Translations under genes and position numbers: made by a program | Assembly (NCBI RefSeq): GCF_013185065.1 | Contig: NZ_JAAVTO010000009.1 | Coordinates: forward strand, 1 to 61,403 | DNA length: 61,403 nt | Direction: 5' to 3' | Source of the DNA: Adlercreutzia sp. ZJ473 | Lineage (GTDB): Bacteria > Actinomycetota > Coriobacteriia > Coriobacteriales > Eggerthellaceae | Shown here: positions 45,504 to 53,613 of the stretch, piece by piece | Layout of the letters: every line of letters begins with the position of its first letter | Position numbering within the stretch: the stretch's first letter is position 1 | The notes under the pieces: generated by a model | What the model saw: the letters and a program-made list of their open reading frames with translations, nothing else | Database searches by the model: none | Told to the model about the DNA's origin: nothing

Positions 45504-46802
45504 CTACCCTCTCACCGTCGCCGTATCGGCCAGCCAATTGAGGGCGCGCATGCGCTTGGCCGATGACTCCACCAGCGCAAAGCGCCCCGTCCGACGAAGA
45601 GCTTCAGGGTCGTACGAGCCCGCACCAAACGCTTGCTCGCATGAAAAACGCAAGTCCTCCTCGGTCAACCTCATGTCGCGACCGTCGAACAGCGCCTCCA
45701 GGGCAAAACCCTGGCGCAAGTTCTCACCCGACTTGATAAGCATCTGGACGCTCAGCTCCTCCTCGTTCATATGCTCGGCCTCAAGGTAGTCGTCGATCGT
45801 CTGCCCCCTCTCGGCCAGCTCACGCTCGAGCTTGGCTCTCTGGCCTGCGCCTGAGGCCTTATAAAACTCGTCGGGAATCTTGCCCACCAGGCGCTTTTCC
45901 AACTCAATGTTAGCCAGACGCGCTAACGTGTCCCGGTTCAAAATGGTCATCTCAGCCTCCATGCCTGCCCGCACGCCAGCATAGAGCTCGTCCACGCTCG
46001 CCGCCTTCTCCACATTGGCATTCACCCAGGCGTCGGTCAGCTCTGGCACCGTCTTTGTCTGCTGCGAGAGCACCGTCACCGTTGCCGAGAACTCATCCAT
46101 GTCGTCATCCGATATTCCACGCGCTCGCGGCACGCGGTAGTCAATGACCTTCGTCTCGCCTACGTCCATTCCCACAACACCATCCATGAACTCGTCGGGC
46201 ATGAAACCCGGCTCCAGTTCAAAGTACATCTTAGAACCCGTCATATGTGCGACGGGCCTACCCTCGCATATCGTCATGATGTCCACGGCAATGCAGTCCC
46301 CCAATCGCACGGGATGCGCCGGAGCCTCCTCATATGCGGCATGCGTCTCCAAAAGCCCCGCGATGCGAGAAGCAACCATGTCATCAGTAACGTGCTCCTC
46401 ATAAGGGTCGACCTCCACCGGCTCGTACGAAGTGAGCATCAGCATGGGACGCTCCACCACGGAGAGCTTGAACGCAAAGGCATCGTCAGCGCGGGGGTAG
46501 TCTAGCACGCTTATCTGCGGCGTGAGCGCCGGCGTGACGTCTAGCTTTCGCACGGCGGCGCTCACAATCTGGTTCACCACGAAGTCGCGACGCAGCTCGC
46601 GATAGTTCTCCTGCCCCATGCGCGCTTCAGCCGCTATGTCCACCTCATTCCATGGAGCATCGAGCGCCAATCCGTGATGTGGCGCCACCACCTCATAGAA
46701 CTCTGCCAAACACGCGTGCACGGAGCCCGCAGCGACCGCCAAGGAGATCTCTATGGCGCCGGTCTCGAAGCTGTCAGTTCTCGTCAGTTCTGTAAAGTCC
46801 AT
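45504..46802 (-). CDS. Trigger-factor-like chaperone with altered N-terminal domain
   Basis: 432 residues with trigger factor architecture: an N-terminal domain, a PPIase-like middle domain (LGDCIAVDIMTICEGR, then FELEPGFMPDEFMDGVVGMD), and the C-terminal chaperone arms (KTVPELTDAWVN, LVGKIPDEFY, RGQTIDDYL). The ribosome-docking GFRKGK signature is missing; HHGLALDAPW occupies that region. It is unlikely to be the housekeeping chaperone. Reductive dehalogenase loci use a comparable dedicated trigger-factor relative (PceT), so a maturation chaperone for a module C or D molybdoenzyme is a reasonable inference. Confidence 0.85.
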   Translation of the reverse strand: MDFTELTRTDSFETGAIEISLAVAAGSVHACLAEFYEVVAPHHGLALDAPWNEVDIAAEARMGQENYRELRRDFVVNQIVSAAVRKLDVTPALTPQISVLDYPRADDAFAFKLSVVERPMLMLTSYEPVEVDPYEEHVTDDMVASRIAGLLETHAAYEEAPAHPVRLGDCIAVDIMTICEGRPVAHMTGSKMYFELEPGFMPDEFMDGVVGMDVGETKVIDYRVPRARGISDDDMDEFSATVTVLSQQTKTVPELTDAWVNANVEKAASVDELYAGVRAGMEAEMTILNRDTLARLANIELEKRLVGKIPDEFYKASGAGQRAKLERELAERGQTIDDYLEAEHMNEEELSVQMLIKSGENLRQGFALEALFDGRDMRLTEEDLRFSCEQAFGAGSYDPEALRRTGRFALVESSAKRMRALNWLADTATVRG

Positions 46803-46903
46803 CTGTCCGTCCTCGCGTCGACGTGCCGCGCCCGCAACGGCGCGTCTTCATGACCAACAGACCGACACGATGCCGGTCTGTTGCAAACAGCCTTTCTCGA
46901 TTG

Positions 46904-47155
46904 CTAGTTGCCCGCAGGCGGCTTCGGAGCGCCGGGGGCTGGAGCCGGTGCCGGCGCAGGGGCACCCGGCACCTTCGGAGCGCTTGGAGTACCCGGAGCA
47001 CCCGGAACCCCAGTACCGCCCGGCACGCCGACGATGGGCGGGGCGCTCGGAAGCTTGGCACCGCACTTCTCGCACGTCTCGTTGATGAAGTCGTTCTGCG
47101 CACCACACTCGGGGCAGGTCTTCTCCACGCTAATCGCAGCTGGTCTGAAGCACAT
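46904..47155 (-). CDS. Zinc-ribbon protein with Pro/Gly/Ala tail, 83 residues
   Basis: From the ATG at 47155 (AAGGAAG upstream). A single zinc ribbon, CPECGAQ then CEKCGAK, is followed by 50 residues of Pro/Gly/Ala repeats (PGAPAPAPAPAP). It lies 101 bp before the trigger-factor-like gene and 170 bp after the transporter gene, in the same direction. A 10-bp TTCGTTGTTG tandem (47176-47206) precedes its ribosome site. The function is unknown; the position suggests the same accessory set. Confidence 0.75.
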   Translation of the reverse strand: MCFRPAAISVEKTCPECGAQNDFINETCEKCGAKLPSAPPIVGVPGGTGVPGAPGTPSAPKVPGAPAPAPAPAPGAPKPPAGN

Positions 47156-47175
47156 AGTTCGTTCTTCCTTTCTTC

Positions 47176-47206
47176 GTTGTTGTTCGTTGTTGTTCGTTGC
47201 TGTTCG
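47176..47206. repeat. Short TTCGTTGTTG tandem repeat
   Basis: Three near-identical 10-bp units just upstream of the 83-residue zinc-ribbon gene. May influence its expression or simply be slippage-prone sequence. Confidence 0.7.
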
Positions 47207-47325
47207 GCGATTCTTCGCCCAAGCAGCAACCCTTTCCCTCAATGCCCCGTTCGCACGCAGGGCTGCATTGGCGGCCGACGTGTCAGCCGCCAAAGTGGAG
47301 GGACAGCCCGTTATGCGGAGCAAGG

Positions 47326-48828
47326 CTACTCGGCTGCCTTCTTTGCCGCCTCGCGCTCAGCCAGATCAGCGGCGATCTGCTCCATCTTATTCGAGTCAAG
47401 ACGATATCCGAAGAAGAACCCGACGAAGGAAATCGCAAAGCAAACCATAGGAATGAGGCAGATGATGTTGATCATGCCTTGGGTCAGCTCTGGTGAGGGA
47501 TCCATGCCGGACACAAAGCCGATGGCAGCCAGGCCGAAGCCCGTCAGCAGACCGGCTACGGCGTTGCCGATCTTCGGGCACCACTGGAACGTGGACATGA
47601 TGAATGCCTTGGCAGTCTTGCCATCACGCCACTCGCCGTAGGCAACGGCATTGGACTGCATGCCCATCATGGTGCCGTTCATGAAGTTCATGCCGAAATA
47701 CGCACCGCAAATGCACGCGATGAACGCCATCTCGCTGGACGCGCCGACGAAATAGCATGCCATCATGGAAACGCAGCCGATAGCTATGCCTATCAGATAG
47801 GTGCTGCGGATGCCGAGCTTGCGTGCTATGGGCTCGGACACGAACGTTGCTACCAAGCCGGTGATGTTGCAGGCGGTCAGCATGACGGCAGCCATGGCCA
47901 CATCGCCAAACGCATAGGTGAATACATACATCGCCATGCTTTGAATGGTCATTTGCGCGATGAATCGAATGATCTCGGCGAACAGACCCACCAGCGCCGG
48001 TAGATTCGTCAGCCAGTACTTCAGCATCTCGGACAGGCTGACTTTCTCACCCGGGTCGATCGGCGGCACCTTCTCACCGCGCTTCTTGGCGGCGGCGCGC
48101 TCCTCGCACAGCTTCTGAGTGGGATCCATGCCGTCAATGCGCTTGAACATCACGATGAACATGATGATCATGATGATGCCGAAGATAAGCGCCAGAATGG
48201 TGAAGCCCGCAGGACCGGCATTCTGAGCGTTTTCACCTGCAGGAACCGCATACACCAATCCGTTGATGGTCAGGATGAAGGGCAGGGAGACGGCAGCGAA
48301 CAGCACCTTCACTAGCATATTGCCCTGGGCTTTGCGCTGCGAGAGTAGCGTGCGGTCAGCCTCGGTACGGCTAATGACCGGAACTATGGACGTCGCGGCG
48401 ATCATGAAGAAGCTCGAGAAGAAGCCGCCCACGATCTGGAAGAAGATCATCCACGCTGTCTTAGCGCCCGCATCAAGAAACACCGGATCCACGAACGTCA
48501 TCATCAGGCAGACGAAGGTGATGGGGGGTGCCACCAGAAGCCAGCTACGATACTGGCCGTGCTTCATCCAGAAACGCTCGATGATAATGGCAGCGATAAT
48601 GACGAAGAACCACTCGCCCACGCCAGTGACAGCCTTGACCGTGCCCATGATGGCAGGCTCAAGGCCGCATATCTCCGTCAGGAAGTACGACCAATAGTTG
48701 CTGTTCATCTGGTTAAACGCGGTCCAGGTCAACATGCCGAGGCCGTAGATCAGACCTAACGCCTGCGAGACGTTGTTCTGGATTGCGCCTGCAAGCTTAT
48801 CACCCGCAGCTTCCATCTTCTCACTCAT
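47326..48828 (-). CDS. MFS transporter of the GPH (glycoside/cation symporter) type, module D
   Basis: 500 residues, twelve helices, with features of the GPH branch (long central loop about 260-300 containing DPGEKVSLSEMLKYWLTN; NAVAYGEWRDGKTAKAF near helix 10). Members move sugars, glycosides or conjugated compounds with cations. The start at 48828 has AAAAGGGGAG upstream. It follows the module D ferredoxin gene across a strong hairpin, so it probably imports the module's substrate. Confidence 0.85.
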   Translation of the reverse strand: MSEKMEAAGDKLAGAIQNNVSQALGLIYGLGMLTWTAFNQMNSNYWSYFLTEICGLEPAIMGTVKAVTGVGEWFFVIIAAIIIERFWMKHGQYRSWLLVAPPITFVCLMMTFVDPVFLDAGAKTAWMIFFQIVGGFFSSFFMIAATSIVPVISRTEADRTLLSQRKAQGNMLVKVLFAAVSLPFILTINGLVYAVPAGENAQNAGPAGFTILALIFGIIMIIMFIVMFKRIDGMDPTQKLCEERAAAKKRGEKVPPIDPGEKVSLSEMLKYWLTNLPALVGLFAEIIRFIAQMTIQSMAMYVFTYAFGDVAMAAVMLTACNITGLVATFVSEPIARKLGIRSTYLIGIAIGCVSMMACYFVGASSEMAFIACICGAYFGMNFMNGTMMGMQSNAVAYGEWRDGKTAKAFIMSTFQWCPKIGNAVAGLLTGFGLAAIGFVSGMDPSPELTQGMINIICLIPMVCFAISFVGFFFGYRLDSNKMEQIAADLAEREAAKKAAE

Positions 48829-48858
48829 TGAACTCCCCTTTTCCTCTCGCTTATCAAA

Positions 48859-48886
48859 CCCGGCGCCTTGAGTGCAAGGCGCCGGG
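48859..48886. terminator. Hairpin between the module D ferredoxin and transporter genes
   Basis: CCCGGCGCCTTG and CAAGGCGCCGGG form a perfect 12-bp stem with a 4-base loop. It matches the hairpin position in modules A and C. Confidence 0.8.
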
Positions 48887-48895
48887 CAGTGCACC

Positions 48896-49228
48896 TTATT
48901 CGACCGTGAAAAGAACCATGCGCGGCTTGGTAGCCTTCTTCGCAAGCTCCTCTACGGGACCATACTCCATCACCAACGACTGGCAGTGATGCACGCACGT
49001 GGGAACCTTGCCTGCAGCCACGCGATCAGCACACAGGTCGCAGCGCTGGGTAGGCATGGGTACGAAGTCCCACTCCCACTTGCCCTCGCCCATCTTCCAT
49101 GGCCCGATCTCGGTGAGCTTGATGCCGAACTCTCCTTCGCCGAGACCTTTTTCCACCTTGCACGCCACCTCGCAAGCATGGCATCCAGTGCAGAACTCGT
49201 AATCAATCAGAAGACCTTGTTGTGTCAT
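48896..49228 (-). CDS. Small two-cluster Fe-S subunit of module D
   Basis: 110 residues: CTGCHACEVAC and CDLC...CVHHC, the same reduced two-cluster form as in module C, with shared IKLTEIGPWKMGEGKWEW- and VPMPT-like segments. It should transfer electrons to the molybdoenzyme ending 35 bp upstream. AAGGA ribosome site. No signal peptide. Confidence 0.92.
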   Translation of the reverse strand: MTQQGLLIDYEFCTGCHACEVACKVEKGLGEGEFGIKLTEIGPWKMGEGKWEWDFVPMPTQRCDLCADRVAAGKVPTCVHHCQSLVMEYGPVEELAKKATKPRMVLFTVE

Positions 49229-49263
49229 GCGTCTGAACTCCTTTCCTTATAATTCACCCGAGC

Positions 49264-51600
49264 CTACTGGTTGTCTTTGCCGGCGTAGATGCGATCAAAG
49301 TACTCCTCGTAGATGCGCTCGAACTCGGCACCGTAACCCTCGGGAGCCGGATACACCTTGGCAAGCTGCGTCTTGTATGACGAGCCGTAGCCGCTCGGAC
49401 CGAAGTCGCCCTGGACAGTGCAACAGTTGATGTTGGAATCCCACAGACCGAACAGCGACGGCTCCTCCTTCGCACGCTCGGGGAACCACCAGCCATGCTC
49501 GGCGCTGATAACGCCTTCCAGCATGGTGTCAGTCACATGCGCGACCTCGATGGCTTTGCCATGGGAGTTCTCAATGACTGCCCAATCCCCTTCCTTGATG
49601 CCCGCAGCCGCAGCGTCCTTCGGATTGATGGCGAACATCGGCCACTTATGGAACTCGCGCATAGTGCGCAGCTGGCGATGCTCAGAGTGGAAGTACTGCC
49701 AGCAGCGGCGGCCGGTAGTCATTACCAGCGGATACTCGGCGAACAGCTCCGGAGTGGATACGGGGCTCTCCGGCGGCTCCTTGAAGTAGGGCAGCGGATC
49801 CATGCCGACGTTGTTGTACATGTTGCAGAAGAACTCGACGCGCCCGGACAGCGTGTTGAAACCCGGGGTGCCGTCGAAACGCAGCTTACCGGTCTTGTAC
49901 TTGTAGTAAGTGAACTCGGGATACACGATGACCTTCTCACGCAGCTCGCTGAAGGTGATCTGCACGGGCACGGTGGCCATGTTGTTCGTGCAGAACTCGA
50001 GCATCTCGGGCACATCGTCCCAGTAGAACAGGTCGGGGTTCATCTTCTTGCCCAACTCAAGCATCATCTGCTCATCGCCCACGGCATCGCCCGTCTGGGT
50101 GACCTTGGTGATAGCGCGCAGCGGGGTGTACCAGCCGCGCACGCCATTACGCTCGCAGCCCATGGCCATGGGGATGAACAGGTCGCCGATGGCCATAGCC
50201 GTAGGGGTCATGAACAGGTCGCATACCACAACATGATCCATCTCCTTGAAGGCGTTGTAGATGCGACGAGCCTGGCCGGCCATGTTGGTGAATGCGGTAG
50301 TGGAGCACATGAACAGCATCTTGACCGGATAGGGCTTGCCCGTCTCGCAAGCGTCGAGAATGGCCTCGGGGATGGCATGGCCGCCTTTGCCCTTGGCGTT
50401 CATGAGGCCCCAGTTGCCGTCATCTCCCAGACGGCCCTCGCGCACATTCGGCAGACCCTTGGCGACGTTCTCGCGGATGTCGGATTGCACGTAGCCGAAG
50501 TTGATGCCCACGAAGCCGCCGGGGTTGTCGATGTTGCCGGTCATGGCCTGAAGGCACACCACGGCATGAGCGGTACCGTTAGCTTCCTTGTTCTGATCGA
50601 AGGCCACGCCCCACTGCAGCGCGGTGACGCCCACGGTGCCAATAAGACGGGCCGCCTTGTAGATGTCCTCAGGAGCGCACCAGCAGATCTCGGCGGCGCG
50701 CTCAGGCGTCCAGTCAGCCACGCGCTGCTTGTACTCATCGAAGCCGTAGCACCAGCAGTCCACGAACTCCTTGTCGTAGAGCTCTTCCTCTACCATCACG
50801 TGCCCGATGGCCAAGGCGAGCGCAGCATCGGTGCCAGGGCGCACCTGAATGTAGTGCTCGGCATGCGCAGCCAGCCAAGTCACTTGAGGATCGACTACCA
50901 TCAGCTTGGAACCGCGACGCATGCAGTCGATGATCCAATGGCCGTAGAAGCCGTCAGCGTTGGCGCGAAGCGGGTTGTTTCCCCAGATGAGGAACATGTC
51001 GGGACGACGGTACTCGGGATGGTCGAAACGCGCCTCGTTAAGCTGGCCGCAGTCGGCGATGAAAGTGTCGCCCAGAACGGCGTTCATGCCCTGCATGCGC
51101 GGAGTATAGCAGCAGTTGCCAGCGAGCATTCCGCAGTTGTCGTTGGGAGTGCCGAACGCGCCCTGGCCTAGTACGTTCGACTGCCAGGTGGCATTACGGC
51201 CTGTGCCGGCACCGGTGCAGATGGACTTCGCGCCATACTTCTCAGTGGTGTCCTTCACCATCTCGGCGCACAGCTCATACGCCTCGTCCATGGTGATGCG
51301 CTCCCACTTGTCAAGGCCGCGGTCCTCACGGGCTCGCTTCATGGGATGGGTGATGCGGTCGGGGTGATACACGGCCTCGACCATGGCCAAGCAGCGCATG
51401 CACAGGCGGCCGTCGGTGACCGGCGAGTTCGGATCACCCTCAACTTTAACCAGCTTACCGTCCTTGTCCGTGTAGAACAGGATGCTGCAGCCCTGGTGGC
51501 AGCCGGGAGCAGACCACTGCGTGGAGCGCGTGACCGTCAGATCCCCCTCTTGATACTGCCAATCCTTCTTGTAGACCTCAGGATTAAAGCAATCTCTCAT
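49264..51600 (-). CDS. Molybdopterin (bis-MGD) oxidoreductase, catalytic subunit of module D
   Basis: 778 residues from the ATG at 51600 (GGAAGGAG upstream). The N-terminal cysteines are Cys34, 38, 67 and 70, again lacking the classical third Cys and ending in CMRC. PMKRAREDRG, MDEAYE and a C-terminal dinucleotide-binding domain follow. The Mo-ligand region reads GNCCYTPR (Cys163/164). No signal peptide. It shares many blocks with the module C enzyme and is its paralogue, with its own transporter and accessory genes, so a different substrate is likely. Confidence 0.93.
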   Translation of the reverse strand: MRDCFNPEVYKKDWQYQEGDLTVTRSTQWSAPGCHQGCSILFYTDKDGKLVKVEGDPNSPVTDGRLCMRCLAMVEAVYHPDRITHPMKRAREDRGLDKWERITMDEAYELCAEMVKDTTEKYGAKSICTGAGTGRNATWQSNVLGQGAFGTPNDNCGMLAGNCCYTPRMQGMNAVLGDTFIADCGQLNEARFDHPEYRRPDMFLIWGNNPLRANADGFYGHWIIDCMRRGSKLMVVDPQVTWLAAHAEHYIQVRPGTDAALALAIGHVMVEEELYDKEFVDCWCYGFDEYKQRVADWTPERAAEICWCAPEDIYKAARLIGTVGVTALQWGVAFDQNKEANGTAHAVVCLQAMTGNIDNPGGFVGINFGYVQSDIRENVAKGLPNVREGRLGDDGNWGLMNAKGKGGHAIPEAILDACETGKPYPVKMLFMCSTTAFTNMAGQARRIYNAFKEMDHVVVCDLFMTPTAMAIGDLFIPMAMGCERNGVRGWYTPLRAITKVTQTGDAVGDEQMMLELGKKMNPDLFYWDDVPEMLEFCTNNMATVPVQITFSELREKVIVYPEFTYYKYKTGKLRFDGTPGFNTLSGRVEFFCNMYNNVGMDPLPYFKEPPESPVSTPELFAEYPLVMTTGRRCWQYFHSEHRQLRTMREFHKWPMFAINPKDAAAAGIKEGDWAVIENSHGKAIEVAHVTDTMLEGVISAEHGWWFPERAKEEPSLFGLWDSNINCCTVQGDFGPSGYGSSYKTQLAKVYPAPEGYGAEFERIYEEYFDRIYAGKDNQ

Positions 51601-51638
51601 GCAAACTCCTTCCAAGAACCTAATCTCTCTACCTTGCG

Positions 51639-51875
51639 TTACTTGACGCGCTCGCCTTGCTTCTGGGCGCGAGCCCAGACACCCAGCATGATGAGGTTGT
51701 CATTGGAGACAACGTTATCCTCGCCCACCTTGTGGTACGTCATGCGCGTCTGGAGCTCCGCCGGATCACGAAACTCATGGCGAATGTACAGATCGCCATC
51801 CATCAAGTAGGCCTCCTTCGTTTCCATCGAGTCGAGCGTCGGCGCGTACTTGTCGAGCAACTCCTGCTCTGCCAT
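51639..51875 (-). CDS. Hypothetical 78-residue protein leading the module D operon
   Basis: Excellent ribosome site (AGGAGGAGG). The sequence has an acidic N-terminal helix (EQELLDKYAPTLDSMETKEA) and a central strand-rich segment (LYIRHEFRDPAELQTRMTYH). No cysteines, no membrane helix. It precedes the molybdoenzyme start by 38 bp and shares its promoter, so it probably belongs to the enzyme's assembly or regulation. No family recognised. Confidence 0.7.
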   Translation of the reverse strand: MAEQELLDKYAPTLDSMETKEAYLMDGDLYIRHEFRDPAELQTRMTYHKVGEDNVVSNDNLIMLGVWARAQKQGERVK

Positions 51876-52006
51876 GCAAACCTCCTCCTTCTTTGTTCTG
51901 GCCTTGCGAACCCGCCCTCACGGGCGCTTCACCTCATTCATGTCACGGCTGAAAGACCTCGTCTTGAAAACAGAGGCGTTGGAGCCTTTACAACCGATTG
52001 ACACCG

Positions 52007-52021
52007 ACAAAGCCCATTTTT
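52007..52021 (-). promoter_or_regulatory. 15-bp element shared by modules C and D, copy D
   Basis: AAAAATGGGCTTTGT on the minus strand, 132-146 bp upstream of the first module D gene; identical to 44836-44850. The base before is A or G and TYGG follows in both. Confidence 0.6.
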
Positions 52022-52133
52022 ATGTCTTGGCTACCTCTCGGCATCTGCTGATGAGTATTAATCGAAAATATGCTCTTTACCTGGTGTTTTGCAGAGTCTG
52101 GCACAGCATGTGTAACGCAGAGTATTAGCCCCG

Positions 52134-53378
52134 TCATGCTTGCTTTCCCGATTTGATGCAACCTTGTCGCACCCGTGCCCGCATCTTCGTCGTGAGACCT
52201 TCCACGAGGGTCAACGCCACATACCCAAATCCCGCCACCAACAACGCCTGGTGAGGAGCAACTGATCCGAAGATGAGCTCCTGAGCGCCGTTTATAACCA
52301 CAGGCGAAAGCGCCGCACCTAACGAGACGAACGACAAAACTATCGATATCGCCATGGTGACCGCCGACTTGTCGACCGCCTTCGATACGTTATAGATCGT
52401 GCTCACCTGCTGAATGCCCGACCCCACGCCGAACAGCACTCCACCGCAAATGACGATAAGCAGACTGGTCCCAAACGAAGCGAGAATCATGCCCGCCGCG
52501 AGGAACCCGAAGCCAGCCGTAAGCGTATAGCGACCCATCATGCCCAGCACCTTGCCGTAGAGAACGCCCAAGCAGCACGAGACGACGCTGACAATGAAAG
52601 CGACTTTGGAAACATCGGCCGTCGTACCCAGCCCACGACTCTTTATCAGCAGAGCGATGTTCGTATTGAACCCGTAAAGGAACATCATGGCGAACATGAA
52701 CAGCACGACGAGATACAGCATACGCGGGTTCAATAGCTCTTTGAGGCCTTTAGCTCCCCCGTGACGGCTTACTAGCTTTTCATCGAGACCACCACGCGGA
52801 AACAGCATATGCGCAAACGCCAATACAGGAATGACGCCTAAGTACACGAGAAACGCGTTCTTCCAGTTCGCAAGCGCAAGATAACCCACCACTAGAGCGA
52901 TGAGCGCATCTCCGACAAAGTTAAACGCCTGCTTGAACCCCAAGGCGCGACCGCGCTCCTCGCCCTCCCATGTCCGGCAGATGAATGTGTTGGCCATTAG
53001 GTGCAAGAACCCCTGTCCCAAGCCCACGCACGCGCTGCACACGAGCATGGCGTGGATGGTAGGGTTCGGAAATATCACCGGGATCATGCCGCCTGCAAAT
53101 ATGACAGCCAACGATATCTCGGCAATGACCTTTTTACGTACGTACGAGGACAGCAGACCCGACGCAAGCGTGCCAGGTATGCTCGCCATAGGCGGGATAG
53201 CCAGGATCATCTGGATTGTGGTAACTGAGACATCCGGATAGGAGTCGCTCAACGCACCCAGAATGGAGGAGAACGACTGAAACACACTGTCATATAGAGC
53301 AAATCCGAAAATGGGAACCAAGAACAGTGCATGCTCGATCGCGAAGTATTCAACGATTCCTCGAAACAGCCCTTTCAC
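52134..53378 (-). CDS. MFS transporter next to the LuxR regulator
   Basis: 414 residues from a GTG at 53378 (AAGGGGGAG upstream). Twelve helices; the opening IEHALFLVPIFGFALYDSVF and GLGQGFLHLMANTFI fit MFS carriers found beside LuxR regulators in Eggerthellaceae. It is divergent from the frameshifted LuxR gene, with a CCAAT-N7-ATTGG inverted repeat between. Substrate unknown. Confidence 0.85.
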   Translation of the reverse strand: MKGLFRGIVEYFAIEHALFLVPIFGFALYDSVFQSFSSILGALSDSYPDVSVTTIQMILAIPPMASIPGTLASGLLSSYVRKKVIAEISLAVIFAGGMIPVIFPNPTIHAMLVCSACVGLGQGFLHLMANTFICRTWEGEERGRALGFKQAFNFVGDALIALVVGYLALANWKNAFLVYLGVIPVLAFAHMLFPRGGLDEKLVSRHGGAKGLKELLNPRMLYLVVLFMFAMMFLYGFNTNIALLIKSRGLGTTADVSKVAFIVSVVSCCLGVLYGKVLGMMGRYTLTAGFGFLAAGMILASFGTSLLIVICGGVLFGVGSGIQQVSTIYNVSKAVDKSAVTMAISIVLSFVSLGAALSPVVINGAQELIFGSVAPHQALLVAGFGYVALTLVEGLTTKMRARVRQGCIKSGKQA

Positions 53379-53508
53379 GATCGTCTCCCCCTTGCTCGTT
53401 CCGATTGTGAAGCGCAGTCAAGGCAACGGCGTAAGTGCGCCGGAGCCTCGTGGGGCATATTCCGCCAGAAGGACATGCAATGTCTTGATACCTGGAGTAT
53501 TAGATTGA

Positions 53509-53525
53509 CCAATTCGACGTATTGG
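53509..53525. promoter_or_regulatory. CCAAT-N7-ATTGG inverted repeat between MFS and LuxR genes
   Basis: CCAATTCGACGTATTGG lies 131-147 bp upstream of the MFS start and about 90 bp before the LuxR start. It is a candidate LuxR operator; outer TTGA/CAAG bases nearly extend it. Confidence 0.4.
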
Positions 53526-53613
53526 CAAGAAAAACTTACTCTCGACCTCACACCATTCGCGATAGAATAATGGCGCTAAAGCGATGGTTTTGCGAGGGCA
53601 TGAGGGGGGCCGA

